A stretch of DNA of 54,474 nt. Source: an uncultured Granulosicoccaceae bacterium (GTDB taxonomy: Bacteria; Pseudomonadota; Gammaproteobacteria; Granulosicoccales; Granulosicoccaceae). The translations under genes were made by a program, and so were the position numbers. A model generated the notes under the pieces. That model searched no databases. It had not been told where the DNA came from and was given only the letters and a program-made list of their open reading frames with translations. Location: NCBI GenBank assembly GCA_937927895.1, contig CALGKA010000011.1, positions 1 through 54,474 on the forward strand, given 5' to 3'. Every line of letters begins with the position of its first letter. Position 1 is the first letter of the stretch. This document shows positions 39,103-48,450 of this stretch, in pieces.

Positions 39103-39335
39103 AGGTTTAGAGGTTCCGGTAACTCTTTCCGGGCGGGGGATTTAACGGTCACTGGCATGCAAATTAGCTGCCGAGCATAACATAGCACAGACCACCACAA
39201 TTTCCGGGTCCATTACCGGACCGTCTAGTTATCGCGCTGAAAGCCGAAGCACATATACACGACCACAGCGCAGCGCTATAGTTTCATCAAAAGCACAACA
39301 ATATCGGCTTTCACACAACCAGCAAGGAGTGCCCA

Positions 39336-40049
39336 ATGAATCTTTTGGTGCTGCAACACATAGAATGTGAACACCCGGGGCAATTGCGGGAATATTTAAA
39401 GCGCGATAGCGTCAATTGGCAGGCGGTTGAGTTAGATAAAGGTGAACCCATTCCAGCGCTCGACGATTTTGACGCACTGTGGGTAATGGGCGGTCCGATG
39501 GACGTTTGGGATACCCAGGAACACCCTTGGCTAGTTGATGAAATAGCCGCCATTCGCACATGGGTGCTGGAATTAGACCGCCCCTACTTAGGCTTATGCC
39601 TCGGCCACCAATTACTGGCCATGGCGCTAGGTGGACAGTGCGGGAAAATGGATCAGCCTGAAATTGGTGTGTTAGAGATTGAACTAACCGCTGCAGGGCG
39701 CCGCGACCCTATTTTTACCGACATGCCCAACAAGCAACGAGCCTTACAATGGCACTCAGTGCAAGTGACTGAACCACCTGAAAATTGCACGATATTAGCC
39801 AAATCAGATATTTGCGCTAACCAAGCCATGCGCATTGGAGAGCACGCCTGGTCAATGCAATATCACGTCGAGGTAGAACCGGATACGGTTGAAAATTGGG
39901 CTGCTATTCCTGCCTATCGAACAGCCCTTATTAATACCCTTGGCGAGCAAGCACTGCCTGAGCTGCTGCAGTCGGCACATACAGAACTAGAGTCTTTTGC
40001 AGCAAACTCTGAATTGTTGTACCGAAACTTTATGGCCTCTGTAAAATAA
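39336..40049 (+). CDS. Type 1 (class-I) glutamine amidotransferase
   Basis: The 237-residue protein is a stand-alone class-I glutaminase domain that frees ammonia from glutamine, or a hydrolase of that fold. The triad is C88 in YLGLCLGHQLLA, H177 and E179 in MQYHVEVEPDTV. The oxyanion strand is WVMGGPMDVWD. No synthetase partner is fused or adjacent. Relatives of this length hydrolyse gamma-glutamyl compounds or are labelled GMP-synthase-like. It is followed after 7 bases by the FAD oxidoreductase, so the two are co-transcribed. Substrate unknown. Confidence 0.88.
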   Translation: MNLLVLQHIECEHPGQLREYLKRDSVNWQAVELDKGEPIPALDDFDALWVMGGPMDVWDTQEHPWLVDEIAAIRTWVLELDRPYLGLCLGHQLLAMALGGQCGKMDQPEIGVLEIELTAAGRRDPIFTDMPNKQRALQWHSVQVTEPPENCTILAKSDICANQAMRIGEHAWSMQYHVEVEPDTVENWAAIPAYRTALINTLGEQALPELLQSAHTELESFAANSELLYRNFMASVK

Positions 40050-40056
40050 GCAAGCA

Positions 40057-41169
40057 ATGACAGACATTGAAACCATAGTAGTTGGCGCAGGCGTGGTAGG
40101 ACTTGCCACTGCCGCAGCACTCGCCGCTAGTGGCCAGGAAGTAGTCGTGTTAGAGCGTGAAGCCACGATCGGACAAGGCACAAGCTCGCGCAACTCTGAA
40201 GTTATTCATGCAGGCATTTACTACCCGCCAGATTCGTTAAAAGCTCGCTTATGTGTTCGCGGAAAAGACATGCTGTATCGCTATTGCGCTGAACACAATG
40301 TACCTCACAAACGCTTAGGTAAATTGGTTGTTGCCACCGACGATACAGAAATCACCACACTTCAAGCACTACAAAAAAAAGCCATAAGAAATGGCGTAAA
40401 AGATACAAACCTACTTACGCAATCAGAGGCTAAGGCCATGCAAGCTGGCTTGTCTTGTGTTGCCGCCCTGCACTCACCCTCTACAGGCATAGTAGATAGC
40501 CATGCACTAATGCTTAGCCTACATGCAGATCTTGAATATTATAGTGGTACAGTGGCTTTTAATACAGAGGTACACAGCCTGCAAGCAAACGACAATCACT
40601 TACAGGTAAGCCTTACAGATGGCACTACAAGCACCACCAAAAACCTGATTAATTGTTGTGGCTTAACTGCCGTTCCAATGGCCCGCACAATACCGTCACT
40701 ACCAGCAGATTCCATTCCTACTGCAAGGTATGCGAAAGGCAATTACTTTAAGCTGCAAGGACGTACGCCATTTAATGCTCTGATTTACCCTGCACCTGTT
40801 GTGGGCGGTTTAGGTGTACATTTAACTATTGATCTGGCCGGACAACAACGCTTCGGACCAGATGTAGAATGGCTCGATTCTACATCTATAAGTGATAACG
40901 ATTTTAATTATCACGTTGATCCACACCGTGCAGATTCATTTTACGCTGCCATCAGAAAATACTGGCCAGACCTGCCCGATAATTCGCTCGTGCCTGATTA
41001 CGCAGGCATTCGCCCAAAAATTCAATGGCATGGCACTGACCACATTGACTTCGAATTTAGTACCCCTCAACATCACGGTATTAATGGCCTTGTTAATATG
41101 TACGGTATTGAGTCCCCGGGACTAACATCATCACTGGCAATAGCCGAGCATATAAAAGTCCAACTTTAG
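40057..41169 (+). CDS. FAD-dependent oxidoreductase, L-2-hydroxyglutarate dehydrogenase-like
   Basis: The 370-residue protein has the dinucleotide motif VVGAGVVGLATA (GxGxxG at 10-15), the FAD-binding EREATIGQGTSSRNSEVIHA and a C-terminal YAGIRPKIQ. The RNSEVIHAGIYYPPDSLKA stretch is typical of the LhgO/L2HGDH group, which oxidises L-2-hydroxyglutarate or similar 2-hydroxy acids and passes electrons to quinone. There is no membrane segment. It lies between the amidotransferase and a HisC-like aminotransferase. The true substrate cannot be told. Confidence 0.87.
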   Translation: MTDIETIVVGAGVVGLATAAALAASGQEVVVLEREATIGQGTSSRNSEVIHAGIYYPPDSLKARLCVRGKDMLYRYCAEHNVPHKRLGKLVVATDDTEITTLQALQKKAIRNGVKDTNLLTQSEAKAMQAGLSCVAALHSPSTGIVDSHALMLSLHADLEYYSGTVAFNTEVHSLQANDNHLQVSLTDGTTSTTKNLINCCGLTAVPMARTIPSLPADSIPTARYAKGNYFKLQGRTPFNALIYPAPVVGGLGVHLTIDLAGQQRFGPDVEWLDSTSISDNDFNYHVDPHRADSFYAAIRKYWPDLPDNSLVPDYAGIRPKIQWHGTDHIDFEFSTPQHHGINGLVNMYGIESPGLTSSLAIAEHIKVQL

Positions 41170-41212
41170 TCACCAATAAAAGTATGATCAGTTAAAAAAC
41201 CGGGAGCCCTGA

Positions 41213-42322
41213 GTGCCAATTCCTTTTACCAATATCGTAAAAAGCCTACCGGCAACCACACCGTTTGTTGGCCCGGAGACACTTGAAAGACAACAAGGGA
41301 AAACCTTTCGGGCTAGAATTGGCGCCAATGAAAGTGCATTTGGAATGTCACCCCTCGCAAGCAATGCGATGCGTGATGCCATTAATCAAAGCCATCTGTA
41401 TGCTGACCCTGAAAACTACGACCTACGCCAGGCGCTAGCGGCCAAACATGGCATACACATGGATGAAATCTGCGTTGATGCGGGTATTGATTCTCTACTA
41501 GGTTTAACGGTTCGAATGCTACTAGAGCCAGGTCAAAACGTTGTAACGTCACAAGGTGCGTACCCGACTCTTAATTATCATGTGGCAGGCTTCGGCGCCA
41601 ACCTTGTCACTGTACCTTACAAAGATTTTCACGAAGACCCTCAAGCACTGATTGCAGCATCAGCTGAATACCATGCAAAACTGGTTTATATAGCGAACCC
41701 CGATAACCCGATGGGCACATGGCATAACGCGGAAACTATTTCTGAAATGATTGATGCTACACCTGGCAACTGTGTGCTGGCTCTGGACGAAGCTTATACA
41801 GAATTTGCCGAAGGTAATATTGCCCCTGCAATTGATACCAGCAATAAAAATGTGATCCGGTTTCGCACCTTCTCTAAAGCTTATGGCATGGCAGGCCAAC
41901 GCATCGGCTACGTTATTGCTCACAAAGATATTATTGCCGGCTTTAATAAAATCAGAAATCACTTTGGCATAAATCGAATCGCGCAGATTGGTGCCTTAGC
42001 ATCCCTACACGATGAACAATTTTTACCGTCCGTAAAAGCCTCAGTGCAAGCTGCACGAACGCGGGTTATGGAGTTCGCCAACAGCCACAATTTAACCGCT
42101 ATTGCGTCCAGCACTAACTTTGTCGCAGTCGATTTAAATACCACGGAGGCGGCAACCAATATGATTGCCGAGCTGAATAAACGACAAGTATTTATGCGCA
42201 TGCCTGGCGTCGCCCCCTTGAATCGGTGCATTCGCGTGGGCCTTGGTAGCGACGCTGAGTTTGAGATCTTTACCAAGGCTTTTGACGAGATAATAAAAAA
42301 TTCTTCCTATGTTAGCGGGTAA
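41213..42322 (+). CDS. PLP-dependent aminotransferase, HisC-like
   Basis: The 369-residue protein is a fold type I class I/II aminotransferase resembling histidinol-phosphate aminotransferase. Motifs are GANESAFGMSPLA near the N-terminus, NPDNPMGTW, LDEAYTEFAE and the PLP lysine K222 in FRTFSKAYGMAGQRIGY. It starts at GTG, six bases after a GGGAG ribosome site. No other histidine genes are near, and the flanking GATase and FAD oxidoreductase suggest amino-acid or hydroxy-acid catabolism. True HisC is possible but context is against it. Confidence 0.88.
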   Translation: MPIPFTNIVKSLPATTPFVGPETLERQQGKTFRARIGANESAFGMSPLASNAMRDAINQSHLYADPENYDLRQALAAKHGIHMDEICVDAGIDSLLGLTVRMLLEPGQNVVTSQGAYPTLNYHVAGFGANLVTVPYKDFHEDPQALIAASAEYHAKLVYIANPDNPMGTWHNAETISEMIDATPGNCVLALDEAYTEFAEGNIAPAIDTSNKNVIRFRTFSKAYGMAGQRIGYVIAHKDIIAGFNKIRNHFGINRIAQIGALASLHDEQFLPSVKASVQAARTRVMEFANSHNLTAIASSTNFVAVDLNTTEAATNMIAELNKRQVFMRMPGVAPLNRCIRVGLGSDAEFEIFTKAFDEIIKNSSYVSG

Positions 42323-42486
42323 CATTAATGCGCCAACAAACGTACTCAAGTTAGGTGAAATATTGAATGTGACCATCGTCACAGCTTATTGAAAATCTGT
42401 GATACCTTCCTCATGCCATGGAGGGTGATTGCGTAGACCATTCAATCACTGAACTTCACCTAACGTTAGTCGACGCAGTGATCAGA

Positions 42487-43776
42487 ATGATTTCCAGAAT
42501 TTTAGTTGTTGCAGCACTTTTTACTTCTTTTCAAAACATCGCGAATGCACAAGATACCTGTGTAGTAAAAGGCAGCAGCCTCGCAAATGCCCGATCCAAC
42601 TACGCAGCACAATGCACCCTGCAACGCGTTGATTGCGACCCATTCAATGGTGAATGGTATTGTGCAAGCTATCGACTCACATCAAGCGTTGCACCTGCTC
42701 TAACAAACGCGCAACCAACGCTAGTAGTGGAAGTGCCAACGCAACCCACAACAACGCCCGTTCAAGCTGCTCCGCCAGCACCAGTAGTACCAGCACCTGT
42801 AGTAATAGTGACGCCAGTAGTGCCTGTTGCGCCAACACCAACAGCACCTGTTGTAACAACAACCAATATCAAACCGGCTTGTGTGTATGCGTCATCTGAC
42901 CCTGACAACGATGGTTGGGGTTGGGAGAACAATCTTTCCTGTAGAGTCGTCAGTTCATCAATAAGAGACACAAACACTCCAACTAACACACCTGCAACTC
43001 CTGATGAAACACCAGCGCCGACAACTCCGGCTGAAGTAGTACAACCATCAACACCCACAAATACTGCAGGCAAAGCGCCTTCAGATATCACAGACTTAAT
43101 CTTAGTAACTGGCCAATCAAATGCACTAGGCGCTGGAACTAGCTACAACCCTTCGCTTGATAGCCCAAACAGCAACGTGTTCGCGTTTACCAACAGCGGC
43201 TGGCAGGTCGCAAATTTAAACCAGATTTGGGATTTAAACTGGCACCCCCGCAACCACCCGGAAACTGACCCATCAAACAACTTTGCCCTACACTTCGGCA
43301 AAACAGTCGCCACACGCGACAGCTCAAAAGTAATCGGATTTATACTTGCCTCAAACCCCGGTGCGAAAATAAGCAGCTGGAATTACAACAGCAGCTTCTA
43401 CAACACCTTGCAAGCTAAAGCACTCGACGCTATCAATCAGTTACCGCATAAGAGCGCCCTGGACGGAATTTTATGGCACCAAGGTGAATCCGACGGAGAA
43501 GACAAGCAATACTACACCGACGCGTTATACGGCCTGATCTATAATCTACGAAACGAACCCTGGGTAAAATCCAACGCTCCATTCATTTGCGGTGAAACCA
43601 AAATCAACTCCGTTAACAAACGACTAAACGGATTAAACACAGATTCAGACCCTACCACCGCATGCGTAGCCGCCGAAGATTTAAGCACCCGAGGCGACGA
43701 CAGACATTTCGACGCCCGTGCGCTGAGAACTCTGGGTAGTCGTTATGGAAATGCTTATTTGGATATCGTGCGTTAA
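42487..43776 (+). CDS. Secreted SASA-type (sialate O-acetylesterase-like) carbohydrate esterase
   Basis: The 429-residue protein has a signal peptide (MISRILVVAALFTSFQNIANA). Two small cysteine-bearing segments follow, the second with CVYASSDPDNDGWGWENNLS, which recalls short binding modules of marine polysaccharide hydrolases. They are joined by Pro/Thr/Val-rich linkers. The C-terminal SGNH/SASA domain carries the serine in LVTGQSNALG, HQGESDG in block III and a final DDRHFD that may supply Asp/His. It would remove acetyl groups from a glycan outside the cell. The frame is open 69 bases further up to another ATG, but only the chosen start gives a signal peptide. Confidence 0.8.
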   Translation: MISRILVVAALFTSFQNIANAQDTCVVKGSSLANARSNYAAQCTLQRVDCDPFNGEWYCASYRLTSSVAPALTNAQPTLVVEVPTQPTTTPVQAAPPAPVVPAPVVIVTPVVPVAPTPTAPVVTTTNIKPACVYASSDPDNDGWGWENNLSCRVVSSSIRDTNTPTNTPATPDETPAPTTPAEVVQPSTPTNTAGKAPSDITDLILVTGQSNALGAGTSYNPSLDSPNSNVFAFTNSGWQVANLNQIWDLNWHPRNHPETDPSNNFALHFGKTVATRDSSKVIGFILASNPGAKISSWNYNSSFYNTLQAKALDAINQLPHKSALDGILWHQGESDGEDKQYYTDALYGLIYNLRNEPWVKSNAPFICGETKINSVNKRLNGLNTDSDPTTACVAAEDLSTRGDDRHFDARALRTLGSRYGNAYLDIVR

Positions 43777-44088
43777 AGATATTTACGATGTTAGGTTTGT
43801 TACTTTTTTAAAGGGCTACTTGGTTTGTTGTGGGGTTGTTTAACTGCACAGATAAGAGTGGTTGTTTGAGGGATGGTGTCGTGTTCTTTTTCAAGAAAAG
43901 TAGCAAGAAGACTTTTTGCGTAGAGGCCGGGCAAGAAGTCGGGCACACGCGCAGGACAGCACTCTGCTTTGCACTCAACGAGTGCAAACTACAAAAGTAG
44001 AGCGCTCTCGAGGTAATAAATCGAGCGAATATTTTGACGGGGTTAGGTCCTTGCCAGCCTCTTACTTTTTAGTCTTCTAAAATAGTAA
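43777..44088. other. Intergenic region with leader repeat and a probable insertion
   Basis: No gene is visible. Bases 43898-43919 are identical to 53969-53990, the leader of the right-hand 29-nt array. There the leader continues directly into TTACTTTTT, but here that continuation comes only at 44062, after 142 unrelated bases. Those contain a perfect hairpin TTTGCACT/AGTGCAAA (43968-43988) and a second short stem around CTCGA/TCGAG. The hairpin CTTACTTTTT with imperfect complement (44061-44089) then leads into the array. Confidence 0.7.
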
Positions 44089-44202
44089 GGCCACCGGAAA
44101 GGCATGCATCGTACGTAAGCCGTCGGCGGGACATGTCAAAACAAAGCCGCCTGCAAGGCAAACAAAGAACGACAGCCGTCCGCAAGGCAAAACCGCACCC
44201 CC
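44089..44202 (+). repeat. 29-nt degenerate repeat array A (four units)
   Basis: Units begin at 44089, 44118, 44145 and 44174, spacing 29, 27 and 29. Each opens with a variant of AGCCGCCGGCAGGGCATG (for example GGCCACCGGAAAGGCATG, AGCCGTCCGCAAGGCA) and continues with about 11 unrelated bases. The array ends about 45 bases before the mfd start. Confidence 0.8.
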
Positions 44203-44247
44203 AAAACTATGATAAAATCCGTCGGCTAACCATCCTGCCACAGCCAT

Positions 44248-47200
44248 ATGCCTCATCCTCTGGTCCTAGACCATCCAACTCAAACCAGTGCCCACTGGGG
44301 CAAGCTCTACGGCAGCGCTTGCGCACTTGCTATCGCCGAACAAGCTCAGGCTGCTAAACAGCTAACCTTAGTCATCACAGCCACCAGCGCTGATGCGTTT
44401 CATTTAGAAGATGCACTGCAGTTTTTCGCTAAAGATTTAACTATATTGAGCTTCCCGGATTGGGAAACTCTGCCGTATGACTTGTTCTCGCCACATCAGG
44501 ATATCGTCTCACAACGGTTAAAAACCCTGTATCAGTTACCGGCAGTGACTCACGGTGTTTTAATCCTCCCGGTATCAACGTTAATGCAGCGCCTGTGTCC
44601 TTCGGAATATATAGATCAGCAGGCGCTTATTATCAATACCGGTGATGAAATACCGATGGATGACTTCCGTACCAAGCTTGTTAAAGCAGGATACAGAAAC
44701 GTAAGTGAAGTCTCTGAACACGGTGAATTTGCAGTTCGCGGCTCACTGCTTGACCTTTTTCCGATGGCATCTGACAAGCCTTATCGGATTGACTACCTGG
44801 ACGATGAAATAGATTCGATCTTTCAGTTTGAGCCTAGCTCCCAGATTGCAGATACCAATAACAAGATAAAAAAAGTAGAACTACTTCCGGCGCGCGAATT
44901 CCCAATGGATGAACCCGCTATCACGCGCTTTCGCCAAGGGTTTAGGCTACGGTTTGAAAACAGCCGTGAGAGCCCTGTATATCGTGATATTAGCAACAAC
45001 GTTGTGCCGTCAGGTTGCGAATACTATATGCCGCTTTTCCTTGAAAAGATGGTCAGTATATTTGACTACATAAGCAAAGACGCATCAGTCATACAACTAG
45101 GTGACTGTGCATTTGCGATGCAGGAGTTCACCGAACAGCTGCACGAACGCTACGAACAACGTCGCTACGATATCGAACGCCCGGTGCTGCTACCTGAAGA
45201 GCTGTTTATCGATAGCGCATACGTTAACGAACGTATAAAACAACACGCACGTACCAGCATATCTGCAGCAGAACTGCCTGATTCAAAAACCAACTATAAC
45301 TTTACTACACGCGCACCAGGCAAGTACCCACTCACGCCACGACTCGAAAACCCGATAGGCTTGCTACAGCAGTTCCTGGATGACTTCCCTGGCCGAGTGT
45401 TGTTTGTAGCAGAGTCAGCTGGCCGCCGTGAAGCCTTTATGGAAATGCTCATCGGCAATCAGGTGCCCGTTAGCAGCGTTGAAGACTGGCAAGCGTTTCT
45501 AAAAAGCGATAGACAATACTGTATTTGTACAGCCCCGCTTGACGACGGGCTTGTTTTACCAGCAGCCGACGGAAACGGCATTGCCATGGTCTGCCAGGCG
45601 CAGGTATCTGGCACAGGCGCTGAACAAGCAAGAAGACAACGCCGAAAACGTAGCACCCAGGATAGCCATGCCGTTATCGCCAATCTAGCTGACCTTTCGA
45701 TTGATGCACCGGTAGTGCATATCGATCACGGTGTCGGTCGATACATGGGCTTAGTCACCCTTGATGTGGGGGCTGCAAATACTGAATATTTAGCACTGCG
45801 TTATGCCAAAGAAGACAAACTATACGTACCGGTATCTTCACTACACCTGATAAGCCGCTACACCGGCGCCTCGGAAGAGTCTGCGCCACTGCATAAGCTC
45901 GGCGGCGAACAATGGCAAAAAGTCAAACGCAAAGCGGCACAAAAAGCCCACGATGTTGCAGCAGAGTTACTTGAAATACACGCACGCCGTGCAGCAAAAA
46001 CCGGCTTTGCCTACAAAGAAGACACCAACAACTACGCTGTATTCGCAGAGACATTCCCCTACGAAGAAACCCCCGACCAGGAACGCGCTATTGAAGAGGT
46101 GGTGGCCGATATGCGCCGAGCCCAACCAATGGACCGCGTTGTTTGTGGTGATGTTGGCTTTGGTAAGACTGAAGTTGCGATGCGTGCAACCTTTGTAGCA
46201 GTTGATGGTGGCAAACAAGTTGCCATATTAGTACCCACCACCCTACTGGCGCATCAGCATCATCAGAATTTTCTTGATCGTTTTGCAGATTGGCCCGTAC
46301 AAATAGATGTACTGTCACGCTTTAAAACCAAAAAAGAACAAGATGCTACGCTACTATCGTTAAAGACCGGTGGTTTAGATATAGTCATTGGCACCCACAA
46401 ACTTTTACAAAAAAGCGTTGTGTATAAAAACCTTGGCTTAGTCATTATTGATGAAGAACATCGCTTTGGTGTGCGCCATAAAGAACATATGAAAAAGCTA
46501 CGTGCAGAGGTAGATATACTAACCCTCACCGCCACACCTATACCGCGCACACTCAACATGGGTTTATCGGGCTTACGCGACTTATCAATCATAGCAACCC
46601 CACCACCAAACAGACACCCAATAAAAACGTTTGTTGGTGAATGGTCAGACACACAAATAAAAGAGGCCGTTCAACGTGAACTCGCGCGTGGCGGACAAGT
46701 GTATTTTTTACACAATGAAGTCAGCTCTATAGAACGAATCAAACGGCAACTAGAAGAGATAGTCCCGCAAGCGACCATCCAGGCAGCGCACGGCCAAATG
46801 GGCGAGCGTGAACTTGAATCCGTTATGTTCGATTTCTACCATCAACGCTTTAACGTTTTGCTTTGTACTACCATCGTAGAAAGCGGCATTGATGTACCCA
46901 CTGCAAACACTATTATTATTAATCGCGCTGATAAACTTGGCCTCGCGCAGCTACATCAACTGCGCGGGCGTGTCGGTCGATCACATCATCGCGCCTACGC
47001 CTACCTGCTAGCACCTCCTAAAAAGGCAATGACTAAAGACGCTGATAAACGCCTCACCGCCTTGGAGTCCCTTGAAGACCTTGGCGTCGGCTTCACACTT
47101 GCCACCCACGATTTAGAGATTCGAGGTGCCGGGGAATTATTAGGTGACGAGCAAAGCGGTCAGATTCAAGAGATCGGCTTCACTCTTTATACGCAGCTAT

Positions 47201-47700
47201 TAGAACGCGCGGTCGAAGCCTTAAAATCCGGACGCATGCCCGATATTGACCAACCGCTGGCACAATCCACTGAAGTGGAGCTCGGCATGCCAGCATTGCT
47301 ACCGTCAGACTACGTGGGTGACGTACACACACGGTTGATACTCTATAAGAGAATTGCCAGTGCGAAGGATTCCGACGCGCTAGATGAACTCAAAGTAGAA
47401 TTAATCAACCGCTTCGGACTATTGCCGCAACCGGCACAAAGCCTGTTTCGCGCAACTGACTTTAAATTGCAATGCCAGAAGCTAGGAGTTAAAAAGCTAG
47501 AGGCCGGCAATAGTGGCGGTAGAATTGTATTTGACGACAAACCAAACATTGATCCAGGCCAATTGATAGACCTAATACAAAGCTCACCGACAGAGTTTCG
47601 CTTTGATGGACAAAACACCTTTAAGTTTAACTATGAACTTGAAGAACCAGAAGATCGCATTGAATACATCGATCAACTACTGTCTAAATTTAAAAAGTAG
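44248..47700 (+). CDS. mfd: Transcription-repair coupling factor
   Basis: Mfd removes RNA polymerase stalled at DNA damage and recruits UvrA. The 1150-residue protein shows the full plan: UvrB-like N-terminal domains (about 1-400), the RNA-polymerase-interacting CarD-like domain (about 475-545, VVHIDHGVGRYMGL), the translocase motor with Walker A GDVGFGKTEVA near 632-642, DEEH near 735 and VESGIDVPTANTIIINRADK, the translocation module (HQLRGRVGRS), and the C-terminal TRCF domain. It follows repeat array A and is followed 2 bases later by csiV. Confidence 0.98.
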   Translation: MPHPLVLDHPTQTSAHWGKLYGSACALAIAEQAQAAKQLTLVITATSADAFHLEDALQFFAKDLTILSFPDWETLPYDLFSPHQDIVSQRLKTLYQLPAVTHGVLILPVSTLMQRLCPSEYIDQQALIINTGDEIPMDDFRTKLVKAGYRNVSEVSEHGEFAVRGSLLDLFPMASDKPYRIDYLDDEIDSIFQFEPSSQIADTNNKIKKVELLPAREFPMDEPAITRFRQGFRLRFENSRESPVYRDISNNVVPSGCEYYMPLFLEKMVSIFDYISKDASVIQLGDCAFAMQEFTEQLHERYEQRRYDIERPVLLPEELFIDSAYVNERIKQHARTSISAAELPDSKTNYNFTTRAPGKYPLTPRLENPIGLLQQFLDDFPGRVLFVAESAGRREAFMEMLIGNQVPVSSVEDWQAFLKSDRQYCICTAPLDDGLVLPAADGNGIAMVCQAQVSGTGAEQARRQRRKRSTQDSHAVIANLADLSIDAPVVHIDHGVGRYMGLVTLDVGAANTEYLALRYAKEDKLYVPVSSLHLISRYTGASEESAPLHKLGGEQWQKVKRKAAQKAHDVAAELLEIHARRAAKTGFAYKEDTNNYAVFAETFPYEETPDQERAIEEVVADMRRAQPMDRVVCGDVGFGKTEVAMRATFVAVDGGKQVAILVPTTLLAHQHHQNFLDRFADWPVQIDVLSRFKTKKEQDATLLSLKTGGLDIVIGTHKLLQKSVVYKNLGLVIIDEEHRFGVRHKEHMKKLRAEVDILTLTATPIPRTLNMGLSGLRDLSIIATPPPNRHPIKTFVGEWSDTQIKEAVQRELARGGQVYFLHNEVSSIERIKRQLEEIVPQATIQAAHGQMGERELESVMFDFYHQRFNVLLCTTIVESGIDVPTANTIIINRADKLGLAQLHQLRGRVGRSHHRAYAYLLAPPKKAMTKDADKRLTALESLEDLGVGFTLATHDLEIRGAGELLGDEQSGQIQEIGFTLYTQLLERAVEALKSGRMPDIDQPLAQSTEVELGMPALLPSDYVGDVHTRLILYKRIASAKDSDALDELKVELINRFGLLPQPAQSLFRATDFKLQCQKLGVKKLEAGNSGGRIVFDDKPNIDPGQLIDLIQSSPTEFRFDGQNTFKFNYELEEPEDRIEYIDQLLSKFKK

Positions 47701-47702
47701 CA

Positions 47703-48413
47703 ATGACTATGATTAACTTAGAAAGCATTAAAGTAACAACAAACCCAATAGCCGCTAAGCACTTACCCACGCTATTGTTACTCACTATAGCCGGGCTATT
47801 ATTTTCCTCGCAAGCCCGCGCCATAGACTACGATGTAGAAATTATTATCTTTGAACACGTACGTGACACCTCTGTCGGTAGCAGCAGTTCTTTTCTTGTA
47901 CCGGTTATACGAAACGCTGAAAAAATACCTCAAGCACAGGTGCCAGGCGCTGCTATTCAGCCTCTTTCGGAACTTCGACTTACAGCTGAAGCTGAGAAAA
48001 TCAAAACATCAAACAACCATCGGTTAATGTATCACGGCGGTTGGAGACAAGCTGCTATAGACGAAGAAAACGCCCCTTATATGTCTATAGCTTTTGGGCG
48101 AGGCAATAGAGTACTAGCCGAACGCGGCGATGCAGACAGCCTATATTTACGTGGCTACTTAGATCCGCCGAGCAACTTACAAGGAGATTTACGCGAGATC
48201 GGCCTAGCCAAACTACATGGCGGTATAAAAGTATGGGTCGGTCGCTTCCTGCACTTTGAAACATTGCTTTCTTATACCCCACCTAATGCAAACTATTCAT
48301 TTGCGTTTGAATCTGAAAGACGAATGCGCAGCAGACAACTTCACTATATTGACCACCCTCGAGTGGGAATAATTACCAAGATCTTTCCGGTTGATGAGTC
48401 AGCCCCCAATTAA
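47703..48413 (+). CDS. csiV: CsiV-family peptidoglycan-binding protein
   Basis: The 236-residue protein has a signal peptide with hydrophobic core LPTLLLLTIAGLLFSSQARA. The mature start DYDVEIIIFEHVRD and central HRLMYHGGWRQAAI are what I associate with CsiV, known in Vibrio for binding peptidoglycan and blocking growth on some D-amino acids. CsiV-like genes directly after mfd are common in gammaproteobacteria, and here only 2 bases separate the two. The exact role here is not shown. Confidence 0.8.
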   Translation: MTMINLESIKVTTNPIAAKHLPTLLLLTIAGLLFSSQARAIDYDVEIIIFEHVRDTSVGSSSSFLVPVIRNAEKIPQAQVPGAAIQPLSELRLTAEAEKIKTSNNHRLMYHGGWRQAAIDEENAPYMSIAFGRGNRVLAERGDADSLYLRGYLDPPSNLQGDLREIGLAKLHGGIKVWVGRFLHFETLLSYTPPNANYSFAFESERRMRSRQLHYIDHPRVGIITKIFPVDESAPN

Positions 48414-48450
48414 AGCCACTGTCTAATTCATCACTCACAGGAGAAACATT

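Larger units (their letters stand above)
35084..39230. repeat. Tandem duplication of a 2.07-kb lolC-lolD unit with three junction motifs
   Basis: A short motif, ACCGG(AC)C(G)CTAGTT with small variations, occurs at 35084-35095, 37150-37164 and 39215-39230, spaced 2066 and 2065 bases. It flanks two collinear lolC-lolD units. The three copies look like the edges of a tandem duplication that took the upstream region of lolC with it. The coding parts have diverged more in lolC than in lolD. Confidence 0.85.

Noticed and set aside
44133..44357. Open frame across the end of array A into mfd
   Set aside because: It runs over the repeats and then mfd in the wrong frame.
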